NCBI RefSeq assembly: GCF_024199925.1
Contig: NZ_JANADR010000001.1
Coordinates: 6,761,501 to 6,825,500 of the forward strand
Direction: 5' to 3'
DNA length: 64,000 nucleotides
Source of the DNA: Bradyrhizobium sp. CCGUVB1N3
GTDB taxonomy: Bacteria > Pseudomonadota > Alphaproteobacteria > Rhizobiales > Xanthobacteraceae
The notes beneath the pieces were generated by a model. The model was not told the DNA's origin, searched no databases, and saw only the letters and a program-made list of their open reading frames with translations. Below are positions 54,145 through 62,730 of this stretch, piece after piece. How positions within the stretch are numbered: the stretch's first letter is position 1; the number at the start of each line of letters is the position of its first letter. A program made the position numbers and the translations under genes.

Positions 54145-54923
54145 TGAAGGCGAAGGTTCTCCTGAGCCTGGTCCTGCTATGCGGTGCTCTCGCCGCGCCT
54201 TCTGTGCGCGCCGAGGATAATGCTGCGCCTCAAGCTCCCGCAGGGCCTGCGGCATGCGAGGTGCCGTCCTATCTGCTCGCCACCGAAAGCCAGATCCCGA
54301 GGGTCGCCGAAACGGTGAAGAGCGAAAAACCGCTCGAAATCCTGGTCATCGGCAGCCGGTCGACCACCATCCCGTCGTCGGAAGAAAGCTCCTATCCGGC
54401 CCGGCTTCAGGCGATCTTGAAGGAGAAGCTGCCGTCGGAACCGGTGCACGTCTCCGTAGAACTACAGAGCAAGAAGACCGCAGAAGAGGCCGCATCCGGC
54501 TTCGTTAAGCTGATGGAAGCAAAAAAGCCTACTTTGGTCATCTGGCAGACCGGGACCGTGGATGCTATCCGATCCATCGATCCCGATGAGTTCCGCAGTG
54601 CCGTCACGGATGGCGTTACTGCGCTGCAAAATGCGGGGGCCGACGTTATATTGATGAACTTGCAGTACAGCCCGCGGACCGAAACGATGATCTCGGTGCC
54701 GCCCTATCTCGATAATATGCGCGTGGTGGCGCAGGAGCATGATATCCCGCTGTTCGATCGTTTCGCGATCATGCGTCAATGGAATGATCAGGGTCAGTTC
54801 GACCTGTTCAATCCGTCGCGCGGACCGGAGTTGGCGAAACAGGTCCATGATTGCCTTGGCCGGGCGCTGGCGCAGTTTGTCGTCGATGCCGCCCATCTCG
54901 GTCCGGCCCAGCAGCAAAACTGA
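54144..54923 (+). CDS. Secreted SGNH-hydrolase-like protein with degenerate active site
   Basis: A 259-aa protein with a signal peptide (MKAKVLLSLVLLCGALAAPSVRA). The SGNH fold is recognisable by ILVIGSRSTTIPSS (block I), VIWQTGTVDAI (block III) and its similarity in order to the gene after it. Block I has a Ser in GSRST. The C-terminal DxxH block is absent (the region reads DLFNPSRGPELAKQ), so catalysis by the normal triad is unlikely. It may bind rather than cleave acyl-sugars. It is coupled to opgC (1-bp overlap, GGGAGGGGG site) and 12 bp before its intact paralogue. Confidence 0.8.
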   Translation: MKAKVLLSLVLLCGALAAPSVRAEDNAAPQAPAGPAACEVPSYLLATESQIPRVAETVKSEKPLEILVIGSRSTTIPSSEESSYPARLQAILKEKLPSEPVHVSVELQSKKTAEEAASGFVKLMEAKKPTLVIWQTGTVDAIRSIDPDEFRSAVTDGVTALQNAGADVILMNLQYSPRTETMISVPPYLDNMRVVAQEHDIPLFDRFAIMRQWNDQGQFDLFNPSRGPELAKQVHDCLGRALAQFVVDAAHLGPAQQQN

Positions 54924-54935
54924 GGTTTAGCGTAA

Positions 54936-55940
54936 ATGAGTTCTTTCCGCCCTTTTGGCCTGACGGCATGGCTGGCTGCGCCCATGGCGGCTGCGCTGCT
55001 GATGCCTGTAACCCTGTCGCCCGCCTGCGCGCAGGCTGTGGCCGTCGCGCCGACGGCCCCGCAGGCCGCTAGTCCGGCGCCCGGGCCGCAGACCACGACC
55101 CCTGCGACCAGCCAGCAGGAATCTCCCGAGCAGCGTGGCCTCACCGCGCGGGCCATCGACAAGGTCAAGCAGGTCGCCAAATCCGCCGGCGACATCTTTA
55201 GCCGCGTGCCGTGCCTGCCGCCCAAGGACGCGCACAAGGGTGGCGCGAAATCGATGGGCTCGCTGCCGCATGTCGCCAGCAAGCTGGTCGCGGGCAAGCC
55301 GGTCGTGATCGTCGCGTTCGGATCGTCGTCGACCGCGGGCTTCGGTGCGAGCTCGCCCGATTTCAACTATCCGAACCGTCTCGCCGCGCAACTGCACCGG
55401 CAATATCCGACTGCCGACATCACCGTCATCAACGCGGGTGTCGGCGGCGAGGACGCGCCCGAGATGATGAAGCGCCTCCAGAAGGAGGTGATCGACGTGC
55501 ATCCGGATCTCGTGATCTGGCAGGTCGGGACCAACGCGGTGCTGCGCAACCTCGATCCCGGCGACACTGCAAAGCTCGTCGAGGACGGCATCACGCGCAT
55601 CCAGGCGGTCGGCGATGCCGACATCGTGCTGGTCGATCCGCAATATTCGCCGCGCGTCACCGAGCGCCCCGAGAGCGCCGGCAAGATGGTGAAGCTGCTC
55701 GGCCGCGTCGCGGAGCTCCGCCACGTCGGTATCTTCCCGCGCTTCGAGGTGATGCGCGACTGGCACGAGAAGCAGGACATTCCGGTCGAGAGCTTCGTGA
55801 TCTCCGACGGCCTGCACATGAATGATTGGGGCTACGCCTGCTTCGCGCAGCTCCTCGGCGACGACATCATCCGCTCCGTCGGCCAGATCAAGCTCGGCGT
55901 CAACGTACCTGCGAACGTGCGCACCTACCGGCCGATGTGA
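54936..55940 (+). CDS. Secreted SGNH/GDSL-family esterase
   Basis: A 334-aa protein with a signal peptide ending near PACAQA, then a Pro/Ala/Thr-rich linker (about residues 32-65). In the SGNH domain, block I is VAFGSSSTAGFGA (nucleophile Ser), an Asn is in NAGVGGED, block III is WQVGTNAV, and block V is SDGLHMND with the Asp-x2-His pair. All catalytic blocks are present, so it should be an active esterase or acyltransferase in the periplasm. In this operon it may remove or transfer acyl groups on periplasmic glucans (inference). A repeat follows. Confidence 0.87.
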   Translation: MSSFRPFGLTAWLAAPMAAALLMPVTLSPACAQAVAVAPTAPQAASPAPGPQTTTPATSQQESPEQRGLTARAIDKVKQVAKSAGDIFSRVPCLPPKDAHKGGAKSMGSLPHVASKLVAGKPVVIVAFGSSSTAGFGASSPDFNYPNRLAAQLHRQYPTADITVINAGVGGEDAPEMMKRLQKEVIDVHPDLVIWQVGTNAVLRNLDPGDTAKLVEDGITRIQAVGDADIVLVDPQYSPRVTERPESAGKMVKLLGRVAELRHVGIFPRFEVMRDWHEKQDIPVESFVISDGLHMNDWGYACFAQLLGDDIIRSVGQIKLGVNVPANVRTYRPM

Positions 55941-55946
55941 GCTCTT

Positions 55947-56043
55947 GTAGGGTGGGCAAGGGCGCGCTCTTCGCGCGCCGTGCCCACCATCTATCGGCAG
56001 TGAGATCGTGAATGGTGGGCACGCTGCGCTTTGCCCACCCTAC
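55947..56043. repeat. GTAGGGTGGGCAA inverted repeat element
   Basis: GTAGGGTGGGCAA (55947-55959) pairs with TTGCCCACCCTAC (56031-56043), with inner GTGCCCACCAT/ATGGTGGGCAC. It lies between the convergent SGNH and metZ genes. Same family as 22094-22184. Confidence 0.88.
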
Positions 56044-56059
56044 GATTTTGAGTACGTGG

Positions 56060-57256
56060 CTACGCCTTCTCCAGCGCCGCGGTGAGATCCTCGATCAGAT
56101 CATCGGCGTGCTCGAGCCCTGCGGAGAAGCGGATAAAGCCCTCGCTGATGCCGAGTGCGGCGCGGTCTTCCGGCTTCAGGCGCTGATGCGTCGTGGTTGC
56201 CGGATGCGTCACCAGGCTCTTGGCGTCACCGAGATTGTTGGAAATCTTGGCGAGCCTCAGCGCATTGAGCACGCGGAACGCGGCCTGCTTGCCGCCCTTG
56301 ACCTCGAAGCCGACCAGCGTCGAGCCGCCGCGCATCTGCTTCTTCACCAGCGCCGCCTGCGGATGATCGGCGCGGCCGGGATAGATCAGCCGTGAGATCT
56401 TGGGATGGCTCGCGAGCACCTCGGCGACGCGGGCCGCGGTGTCGGTCTGCGCACGCACGCGCACGCCGAGCGTCTCCAGCCCCTTGAGCAAAACCCAGGC
56501 GTTGAACGGCGAGATCGACGGCCCGGTCTGGCGCATGAAGTTATGGATGTGCTCGGCGATGAAGGATTCCGACGACAGGATGATGCCGCCGAGGCAGCGG
56601 CCCTGGCCGTCGATATGCTTGGTCGCGGAGTAGACGACGACATCGGCGCCGAGCGCGAGCGGGCTCTGCCAGATCGGCGTTGCGAACACGTTGTCGACGA
56701 CGAGTCGCGCGCCGCCCTTGTGCGCGATCTCGGCGATGGCGGGAATGTCGAGCACGTCGAGCGTCGGATTGGTCGGGCTTTCCAGGAAGAACGTCTTGGT
56801 GTTCGGCTTGACCGCGCGCTGCCACTGGTCGAGATCGAGACCGTCGACCAGCGTGGTCTCGATGCCGTAGCGCGGCAGCAGATCCTGCACCACGTAGAGG
56901 CACGAGCCGAACAGCGCCCGCGAGGCCACCACATGATCGCCAGCCTTCAAGGGCGCCAGGATCGCGGTCGTCACCGCCGCCATGCCGGTTGCTGCCGAGC
57001 GGGCGGCTTCGGCGCCCTCGAGTTCGATCATGCGCTGCTCGAACATCGCGATCGTCGGGTTGGAATAGCGCGAATAGATGAAGCCGGGATCCTCGCCCTT
57101 GAATCGCGCCTCGCATTCCTCGGCGCTCGCGTAGACGTAGCCTTGCGTGAGGAACAGCGCCTCGGACGTCTCGCCATATTGCGAGCGCAGGGTGCCGGAA
57201 TGGACCAGGCGGGTTTCGGGACGGTATTGCGCGGCGGACGCCGGGGACTTCGACAT
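56060..57256 (-). CDS. metZ: O-succinylhomoserine sulfhydrylase
   Basis: PLP enzyme that makes homocysteine from O-succinylhomoserine and sulphide in methionine synthesis (398 aa). Cys/Met-metabolism family motifs are YSRYSNPT (about 61-68), ATGMAAVTTAIL, ESPTNPTLDVLDI and the Schiff-base Lys213 in YSATKHIDGQGR. The SNNLGDAKSLVTHPATTTHQ block near the C-terminus is typical. The upstream leader carries a SAM-II riboswitch and an intrinsic terminator, so expression falls when S-adenosylmethionine is plentiful. Confidence 0.95.
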   Translation of the reverse strand: MSKSPASAAQYRPETRLVHSGTLRSQYGETSEALFLTQGYVYASAEECEARFKGEDPGFIYSRYSNPTIAMFEQRMIELEGAEAARSAATGMAAVTTAILAPLKAGDHVVASRALFGSCLYVVQDLLPRYGIETTLVDGLDLDQWQRAVKPNTKTFFLESPTNPTLDVLDIPAIAEIAHKGGARLVVDNVFATPIWQSPLALGADVVVYSATKHIDGQGRCLGGIILSSESFIAEHIHNFMRQTGPSISPFNAWVLLKGLETLGVRVRAQTDTAARVAEVLASHPKISRLIYPGRADHPQAALVKKQMRGGSTLVGFEVKGGKQAAFRVLNALRLAKISNNLGDAKSLVTHPATTTHQRLKPEDRAALGISEGFIRFSAGLEHADDLIEDLTAALEKA

Positions 57257-57291
57257 AGGACCTCCAACGTGACCAGTTCGAAAATGGTCAC

Positions 57292-57324
57292 AAAAAAACC
57301 GGCCTGGATATCTCCACTGGCCGG
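57292..57324 (-). terminator. Intrinsic terminator in the metZ leader
   Basis: On the minus strand, CCGGCC (57324-57319) pairs with GGCCGG (57304-57299), extended by TGGA/TCCA pairs, followed by seven T (57298-57292). The 5' arm can alternatively pair with GGCCGGGGA (57344-57336), giving a mutually exclusive antiterminator. A further small hairpin (GTGACCA/TGGTCAC, 57269-57291) lies before the ribosome-binding site. Confidence 0.85.
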
Positions 57325-57346
57325 GATCACAGAGGTCCCCGGCCTG

Positions 57347-57398
57347 TTTAGCGATTTATTTAACGTGGCTGCAAGCCGGCCGGCTCAAATCACCACGG
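57347..57398 (-). ncRNA. SAM-II riboswitch (metA motif)
   Basis: The minus strand reads CGTGGTGATTTGAGCCGG, then CCGGCTTGCAGCCACG and TTAAATAAATCGCTAAA. This matches the SAM-II consensus: GGTGATTTG, a stem, GCTTGCAGCCACGT, the A-rich loop and CGCTAAA pseudoknot end. It binds S-adenosylmethionine. Placed 90-140 nt before metZ with an intrinsic terminator between, it most likely controls transcription termination. Confidence 0.95.
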
Positions 57399-57515
57399 GA
57401 TAAGTCATGCTCATATTCCGCCATGCCCTTTTCGTCAAGGCATCCATCGGATAGCGGTAAAACGTTCGTTTTTCCGCATTTTTGGATGCGTTTGACCCGA
57501 GATGAGGACCACCGG

Positions 57516-58622
57516 TTGACGTTCACGGTCGCCGCCGACGCCAATGGTATCCTGCCCGACCGCATGATCGCGGCGATGGCGGATGGCGGGCTGATCCTGC
57601 CCGCCTACGACTTCGTCGAGAGCCAGATCCAGCCGGCGAGCCTCGATTTGCGCCTCGGCGACATCGCCTACCGCGTGCGCGCGAGCTTCCTGCCCGGGCC
57701 CGGCGCCACCGTCGCGGAGCGCATCGACGAGTTGAAGCTGCACGAGTTCAGCCTCGCCGACGGCGCGGTGCTGGAGACCAATTGCGTCTACATCGTGCCG
57801 CTGCTCGAGAGCCTCGCGCTGCCGCCGGAGATCGTCGCGGCCGCCAATCCGAAAAGCTCGACCGGCCGGCTCGACGTCTTCACCCGCGTGATCGCCGACG
57901 GCACCCGCCGCTTCGACATGATCGGCGCCGGCTATCACGGCCCGCTCTACGCCGAGATCAGCCCAAAAACGTTTCCGGTGCTGGTGAGCGAGGGCTCGCG
58001 CCTGTCCCAGGTGCGCTTCCGCACCGGCGATGCCATCCTCAACATCGACCAGCTCGAGGCGCTGCATGCGACCGAGCGCCTCGTCGATATCGACGAGGCC
58101 GATCTCACCGGCGGCGTCGCCGTCTCCGTCGATCTCTCCGGCGAGAAGGGCGGCGGCTTCGTCGGCTATCGCGCCAAGCGCCACACCGGCGTCGTCGATG
58201 TCGATCGCCGCGCCGGCTACGCGGTCGAGGATTTCTGGGAGCCGATCTCGGCGCGTCCTGACGGCAGCCTCATCCTCGATCCCGGCGAGTTCTACATCCT
58301 CGCCTCCAAGGAAGCGGTGCAGGTGCCACCGGACTACGCCGCGGAGATGGTGCCGTTCGATCCCCTGGTCGGCGAATTCCGCGTGCATTATGCCGGCTTC
58401 TTCGATCCCGGCTTCGGCTATGCCGGCGCCGGCGGGCAAGGCGCCCGCGCCGTGCTCGAGGTGCGCTCGCGCGAAGTGCCCTTCATCCTCGAGCACGGCC
58501 AGATCGTCGGCCGCCTCGTCTACGAGAAGATGCTGGCGCGGCCCGACGCCATGTACGGCCAGCGCATCGGCTCGAACTACCAGGCGCAGGGCCTGAAGCT
58601 GAGCAAGCATTTCCGGGTGTAG
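57516..58622 (+). CDS. dcd: 2'-deoxycytidine 5'-triphosphate deaminase (double-length form)
   Basis: Converts dCTP to dUTP for thymidylate synthesis. The protein is ~368 aa, about twice the length of E. coli Dcd, as in the alphaproteobacterial form with two Dcd/dUTPase-like folds. Landmarks are ESQIQPASLDLRLGDIAYRV in the first half, PKSSTGRLDVFTRVIADG, and ILEHGQIVGRLVYEKM with a second AAEMVPFDPLVGEFRVHYAGFFDPGFG in the second half. The start is probably the TTG at 57516 (LTFTVAADANG, GAGGA 7 nt upstream). In-frame ATGs at 57486 and 57423 are alternatives, but the latter lies near the metZ leader. It is divergent from metZ. Confidence 0.88.
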   Translation: MTFTVAADANGILPDRMIAAMADGGLILPAYDFVESQIQPASLDLRLGDIAYRVRASFLPGPGATVAERIDELKLHEFSLADGAVLETNCVYIVPLLESLALPPEIVAAANPKSSTGRLDVFTRVIADGTRRFDMIGAGYHGPLYAEISPKTFPVLVSEGSRLSQVRFRTGDAILNIDQLEALHATERLVDIDEADLTGGVAVSVDLSGEKGGGFVGYRAKRHTGVVDVDRRAGYAVEDFWEPISARPDGSLILDPGEFYILASKEAVQVPPDYAAEMVPFDPLVGEFRVHYAGFFDPGFGYAGAGGQGARAVLEVRSREVPFILEHGQIVGRLVYEKMLARPDAMYGQRIGSNYQAQGLKLSKHFRV

Positions 58623-58642
58623 CCGCTAGCCCACTCTCCGGT

Positions 58643-58774
58643 GTCGTCCTGGCGAAGGCCAGGACCCATAACCCCAGGGAGTGGTTTGGCGAAGACACTG
58701 GGTTGAGAGCTTCGCGCCACAACCGCTCCCTGTGGTTGTGGGTGCCGGGTCGCGCTTCGCTTGCCCGGGACGAC
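58643..58774. repeat. GTCGTCCTGG-bounded palindromic repeat element
   Basis: GTCGTCC at 58643 pairs with GGGACGAC ending 58774. It contains GTCCTGGCgaagGCCAGGAC and TTTGGCGAAGAC. It is the intact relative of the element split by IS110 at 34752-35986. Confidence 0.85.
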
Positions 58775-58823
58775 AGGGTAAAGTGTTGCGGCTTCAACGA
58801 TAACAACAAGCCGGGGAGCGAAC

Positions 58824-59879
58824 ATGGGCACCGCAGCGGACACCGCCGAACAGCAAGCCCAGTGGCAACGCTGGCGCGCCATCGCCGATCTCTATCACGC
58901 CTATTTCACCGGCCTGATCCTCACCGTGGTGACGCGGCGCGGCACGGCGGATGCGGCTGAATTCGTCTTCCGCGTGTTTCGCCGCCAGCAGCACGAGCGC
59001 TTCCTGCCTGGGCTCGACAAGCTCGGGCTCCGTCATCTGCCGCCGGCGGTCGCGGCCGCGCAATATCACTATCTCTCCAACTGGATCGGCGGCGTGCATG
59101 TCGAATACATGTATGAGAGCGACGCCAAGGCCTGGATCCGCTATCCGCCCCCGCGCTGGATCTGGAAGGGCCCCGCGATCTGCGGCATTCCCGGCGAAGT
59201 GTCGCGCGCGATGCTGCGCGGCTGGCACGCCAACAATGGCGTCGTGCTCGGTGATCTCAGGCTCGGCTTCGTCTGCACCAAGCAGAGCGTTGACGGCCAG
59301 GACGGGCTCGAAGGTTACTACTACCAGTACGATCATCCGCTCGAGCTCGACCAGCGCCTTGTATTCGCGCGTCATCTCGAAGCCCCACTATTCGATGCGA
59401 ACAGTGCGCCGGCGCTGCCGGTCGCGAGCTGGCCAAAACCACGGCTCGAAAAGGCCTATCGTAACTATGCGATGGAATACGTTCGCACGGCCGCGCCGGT
59501 GATGGTGCAGTTGTTCGGTCCTGGGGATGCCGGATATCTGCTGCATCTGACGGGCAAGCTGATCGGCATGCAGAGTTTTGACGAGGTCGCGGCGGCGCTG
59601 GGGATGAGCCACGGTGGCGCGAAGGAGTTTGCGGCCTTCCTGAACGCGCTGCTCGCCGCGCAGGACGATGCGGCCGATCTTGTGCAGTCCGAACATGGCT
59701 TCGAGATCCGTCAGCGGAGCTGGACGTTGATGGACGACGTCGCCGATTATCATCCGGCTATGGCGAAGGTGCTGGAAGGATTGTGCGAAGGTCTCGCTGC
59801 GGGATGTGGGCGGCATATTGGCGTCAGGCTGAAAGCCGGTGCAGGCGGCAAGCCGCCGCTGGTGTGGAGCGTCGGCTAG
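58824..59879 (+). CDS. Conserved hypothetical protein
   Basis: A 351-aa protein of no recognised family, with no signal peptide or membrane helix. It begins with an alpha-helical region (DLYHAYFTGLILTVVTRRGTADAAEFVFRVFRRQQHERFLPGLDKLG). A Trp/Tyr-rich part follows (WIGGVHVEYMYESDAKAWIRYPPPRWIWKGPAICGIP, about 92-130) and then ENGYYYQYD-like aromatic stretches. A conserved-looking KQSVDGQDGLEGYYYQYDHPLELDQRLVF lies near 150-185. This mixed alpha/beta composition with many aromatics suggests a ligand- or heme-type pocket, but that is only an impression. A GGGGAG site precedes the ATG. Confidence 0.72.
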   Translation: MGTAADTAEQQAQWQRWRAIADLYHAYFTGLILTVVTRRGTADAAEFVFRVFRRQQHERFLPGLDKLGLRHLPPAVAAAQYHYLSNWIGGVHVEYMYESDAKAWIRYPPPRWIWKGPAICGIPGEVSRAMLRGWHANNGVVLGDLRLGFVCTKQSVDGQDGLEGYYYQYDHPLELDQRLVFARHLEAPLFDANSAPALPVASWPKPRLEKAYRNYAMEYVRTAAPVMVQLFGPGDAGYLLHLTGKLIGMQSFDEVAAALGMSHGGAKEFAAFLNALLAAQDDAADLVQSEHGFEIRQRSWTLMDDVADYHPAMAKVLEGLCEGLAAGCGRHIGVRLKAGAGGKPPLVWSVG

Positions 59880-60132
59880 CGAAGATTCGATCCGCGCACT
59901 CCACCTCACCCCGCTTGCGGGGGAGTAAAGTACCTTCCATGTGCCGAAATGCACTGCCGCAGGGGGCCTGTGCGCCGGACGCAGGTGGAATTGGCGCGTG
60001 GCGTGCTAACACGGGCCATTCATCGCGTTCGTTCATGGGTTGAATCCGGTCAATTGGCGGTGAACGCGATCATTTTCGCAAGACGCCGCGGTCAAATCGC
60101 CGTAGCGCTGCAAAGAGCTTTTCGGAGAGGAA

Positions 60133-61599
60133 ATGTCCGACGTCGGCGTCGCCGAGCTTCCGGTCGATGAGGAGGAGCGTCCCGAGCCGCCGCCATCGCG
60201 GCCGGCGAGGCCTGGTGCGCCTCGCAGCGCGCTGGTCGACGGGCCGATCCTGCGCACGCTGCTCAGCCTCGCCTGGCCGAACGTGATCGGACTGTCCGCG
60301 GGCACCTGCGTGGTCATCGCGGAAACCTCCTATATCGGACGCTTAGGGGTGGAATCGCTCGCCGCGATGGCGCTGGTTTTTCCGTGCGTGATCCTGATGA
60401 TGACGATGTCCGGCGGCGCCATGGGCGGCGCTGTGGCTTCCTCGATCGCGCGCGCGCTGGGTGCGGGCGACCGCGAGCGCGCCGGAACGCTTGCCGCGCA
60501 TGCGCTCCTGATCGGCATCACCTTCGGCCTCGTCTTCATGCTGGGCATGCTGATCTTCGGGCCGCATCTGCTCGAACTGCTCGGCGGCCGCGGCAACGTG
60601 CTGGCGCAGGCGATCGCCTACACGCAGGTGTTCTTCGGCGGCGCGGTGCTGGCCTGGCTGCTCAATACCCTGGCCGGCGTGCTGCGCGGCACCGGCAACA
60701 TGAAGCTGCCGTCGCTGTTGATGCTCAATTCGGCGGTGTGCCAGATCATTTTGGGCGGCACGTTGGGTCTCGGGCTTGGGCCGATCCCGCAATTCGGCAT
60801 GCGCGGCGTCGCCGCCGGCGCACTGACCGCCTACACGATCAACATCGGCGTGATGAGCTGGTACCTGTTTTCCGGCCGCGCCCGCGTCGTGCCCAAGCTG
60901 GCCGGCTTGAAGGTCCAGTGGGCGATGTTCTTCGACATCCTGAAAGTGGGTGCGATCGCCTGCTTTTCGCCGCTGCAATCGGTGCTGACCATCTCGATCC
61001 TCACCCACATGCTGGCGAAATTCGGCACCGCGATCCTCGCCGGCTACGGCGTCGGCGCGCGGCTCGAATTTTTGCTGATCTCGATCGCGTTCGCGTTTGG
61101 CATTGCCTCGGTGCCGATGGTCGGCATGGCGATCGGCGCTGGCAAGATCGCCCGCGCGCGCCGCATTGCCTGGACGGCCGGCGTGGCCGCGTTTCTCGCC
61201 GTCGGCACGCCCGCGAGCCTCGTCGCCATCTTCCCCGATCTCTGGGTCAATATCTTTACCGACAGCGCGACCGTGCGTGCGACCAGCCATCAATATCTGT
61301 CCACCGTCGCGCCGTTCTACGCCTTCATGGGCCTCGCCACGGCGATGTATTTTTCATCTCAAGGCGCGGCCAAGGTGCTGGGGCCGGTGCTGGCACAGAC
61401 CGCGCGGCTCGTGTTCATCGCGGTCTGCGGCTGGTGGCTGTCGACGCATGAAGCGACCGCGCAGAGCTTCTTCTGGCTTGCGGCAAGCTCGATGGTCGTG
61501 CTTGGAACGCTGTCCTGCTCCAGCGTCGTGCTGACGCGCTGGGGACCGCGCAAGACGCAGCCGGACATCCCGCCCGCTCTGTCGAGAGTCGCGGATTAG
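60133..61599 (+). CDS. MATE-family multidrug/toxin exporter
   Basis: Twelve-segment cation-coupled antiporter of 488 aa. The N-terminal ~45 residues are acidic and Pro-rich (EEERPEPPPSRPARPGAP). The first MatE repeat starts LSLAWPNVIGLSAGTCVVIAETSYIGRLGVESLAAMAL; the second starts around ILKVGAIACFSPLQSVLTISIL. It exports unidentified toxic or secondary-metabolite compounds. The ribosome-binding site is GGAGAGGAA. Its stop codon overlaps the stop of the convergent Met-rich gene by 3 bp. Confidence 0.9.
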   Translation: MSDVGVAELPVDEEERPEPPPSRPARPGAPRSALVDGPILRTLLSLAWPNVIGLSAGTCVVIAETSYIGRLGVESLAAMALVFPCVILMMTMSGGAMGGAVASSIARALGAGDRERAGTLAAHALLIGITFGLVFMLGMLIFGPHLLELLGGRGNVLAQAIAYTQVFFGGAVLAWLLNTLAGVLRGTGNMKLPSLLMLNSAVCQIILGGTLGLGLGPIPQFGMRGVAAGALTAYTINIGVMSWYLFSGRARVVPKLAGLKVQWAMFFDILKVGAIACFSPLQSVLTISILTHMLAKFGTAILAGYGVGARLEFLLISIAFAFGIASVPMVGMAIGAGKIARARRIAWTAGVAAFLAVGTPASLVAIFPDLWVNIFTDSATVRATSHQYLSTVAPFYAFMGLATAMYFSSQGAAKVLGPVLAQTARLVFIAVCGWWLSTHEATAQSFFWLAASSMVVLGTLSCSSVVLTRWGPRKTQPDIPPALSRVAD

Positions 61600-62090
61600 T
61601 GATGCCTGTGGCGGCGATGGCCGCCACCGCCGCCCATATTCGCGAGCCGCATCAGTTGCGGGATCATCGCCATCATGTCGCCGCCGCCCGAACCGCCGAG
61701 CATGCCCATGATGTCGCCGCCGCCCATGCCCATGCTGCCCATCGGCGCGTAGCCGCCATAGCCGCCGCCGAAATCGGCGCCACCAAGGCTACCAGTAGCA
61801 AGGCCACCACTTCCAAAACCGCCACCGCCCATCATGCCACCAAGGCTGCCGTTCTCCATCATGCGGCTCATCATCGGGCCCATGGTCTGCATCAGCATGG
61901 CAAAGCGGCGCTTGCCCATCCTCGCCTTCATCATCTCCAGCATCGGCGCCATCTGGGTCATCATGTCTTGACCGCCGGCCCCTCCGCCGCCACCGAGACC
62001 TGCGATCTGCGCGCGGGCCGGCGCGCTCGTGATGGAAAACAGCAGCAGCACCGCGGCCGCCTGGCAGATCACCTTGTCAGCACCTCTCAT
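61596..62090 (-). CDS. Secreted Met/Gly/His-rich protein
   Basis: A 164-aa protein with a signal peptide (MRGADKVICQAAAVLLLFSITSAPARA) and a mature part rich in Gly, Met and His. It has runs such as MMTQMAPMLEMMKARMGKRR and GPMMSRMMENGSLGGMMGGGG, a Gly-Tyr-rich middle, and a final GGGGGHRRHRHH. Met-x-x-Met clusters and a poly-His tail are features of copper or other metal-binding periplasmic proteins; no exact family was recognised, so metal binding is an inference. The ATG at 62090 (GGAG 6 nt upstream) is chosen over an open frame running to 62273. Confidence 0.7.
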   Translation of the reverse strand: MRGADKVICQAAAVLLLFSITSAPARAQIAGLGGGGGAGGQDMMTQMAPMLEMMKARMGKRRFAMLMQTMGPMMSRMMENGSLGGMMGGGGFGSGGLATGSLGGADFGGGYGGYAPMGSMGMGGGDIMGMLGGSGGGDMMAMIPQLMRLANMGGGGGHRRHRHH

Positions 62091-62223
62091 GGCTAGCTCC
62101 CTTGGCTTGCTCCCTGCATCCGTGGCGCCGCGGCGAGGCGGAGCCAAACGGACGCATGGGGCCATGGTTAGAGCCGGCGCGGGCAGGGCTCTGTGAAAAT
62201 CGTCACAGAGGAACCGCCAAAGC

Positions 62224-62323
62224 ACGATCCGGAAAAGTGCGCAGCGGTTTTCCGAAAGATCGTGCGCAAACAAAAAAGGCTAAAGCGCGATAACACTTCA
62301 GCCTAGGCCATCGCGCTTTAGCC
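62224..62323. repeat. Two adjacent inverted repeats after the SRPBCC gene
   Basis: CGATCCGGAAAA...TTTTCCGAAAGATCG (62225-62262) is a repeat unit widespread in Rhizobiales. GGCTAAAGCGCGAT (62278-62291) pairs perfectly with ATCGCGCTTTAGCC (62310-62323) and overlaps the last codons of the SRPBCC gene, making a likely terminator for it. Confidence 0.8.
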
Positions 62324-62710
62324 CGGGAATGCCCTATTCATGGCGTGCACCGCCTCTTTCGTCTGCCCCTGGACGTAAGCAGCGAGCTCGTTCGGCAGCA
62401 TGTCGATGGTCCAGACCAGCCGGCATTTCGCCTCGCCGTCGGCGATCACCTGAACCGAGGCGCTGTAATGCTTCAGCCGCTCGTTGTTGATCGCATAGAC
62501 CAGCCGCTGCCGCGCCTCGTCGCAATCGACCAGCACCTCGCGCGCCACCGAGCCATTGGAGAAGGTCACGATGCGCGCATCGCCGTTGAGCTGGCACGCC
62601 GTGACGAAGCCCGGCACGAGACGCTCGTGCAAGGCACCGAAATCGCGCACCGCTTCCCACACTTTGTGAGCGGGGGCGTTGAGAGGAATGTCGTTGTGAA
62701 TGGAGGCCAT
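62318..62710 (-). CDS. SRPBCC-family (polyketide cyclase/START-like) protein
   Basis: A 130-aa single-domain protein with the SRPBCC opening IPLNAPAHKVWEAVRDFGALHERLVPG (about residues 8-34). A helix-grip fold with a ligand pocket is indicated (REVLVDCDEARQRLVYAI, KCRLVWTIDMLP and a long C-terminal helix YVQGQTKEAVHAMNR). Such proteins bind hydrophobic ligands or act as cyclases or dehydratases; the ligand is unknown. A perfect palindrome forms its terminator. Confidence 0.85.
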   Translation of the reverse strand: MASIHNDIPLNAPAHKVWEAVRDFGALHERLVPGFVTACQLNGDARIVTFSNGSVAREVLVDCDEARQRLVYAINNERLKHYSASVQVIADGEAKCRLVWTIDMLPNELAAYVQGQTKEAVHAMNRAFPG

Positions 62711-62730
62711 GAGGGGTGTCCTATGAGGGA

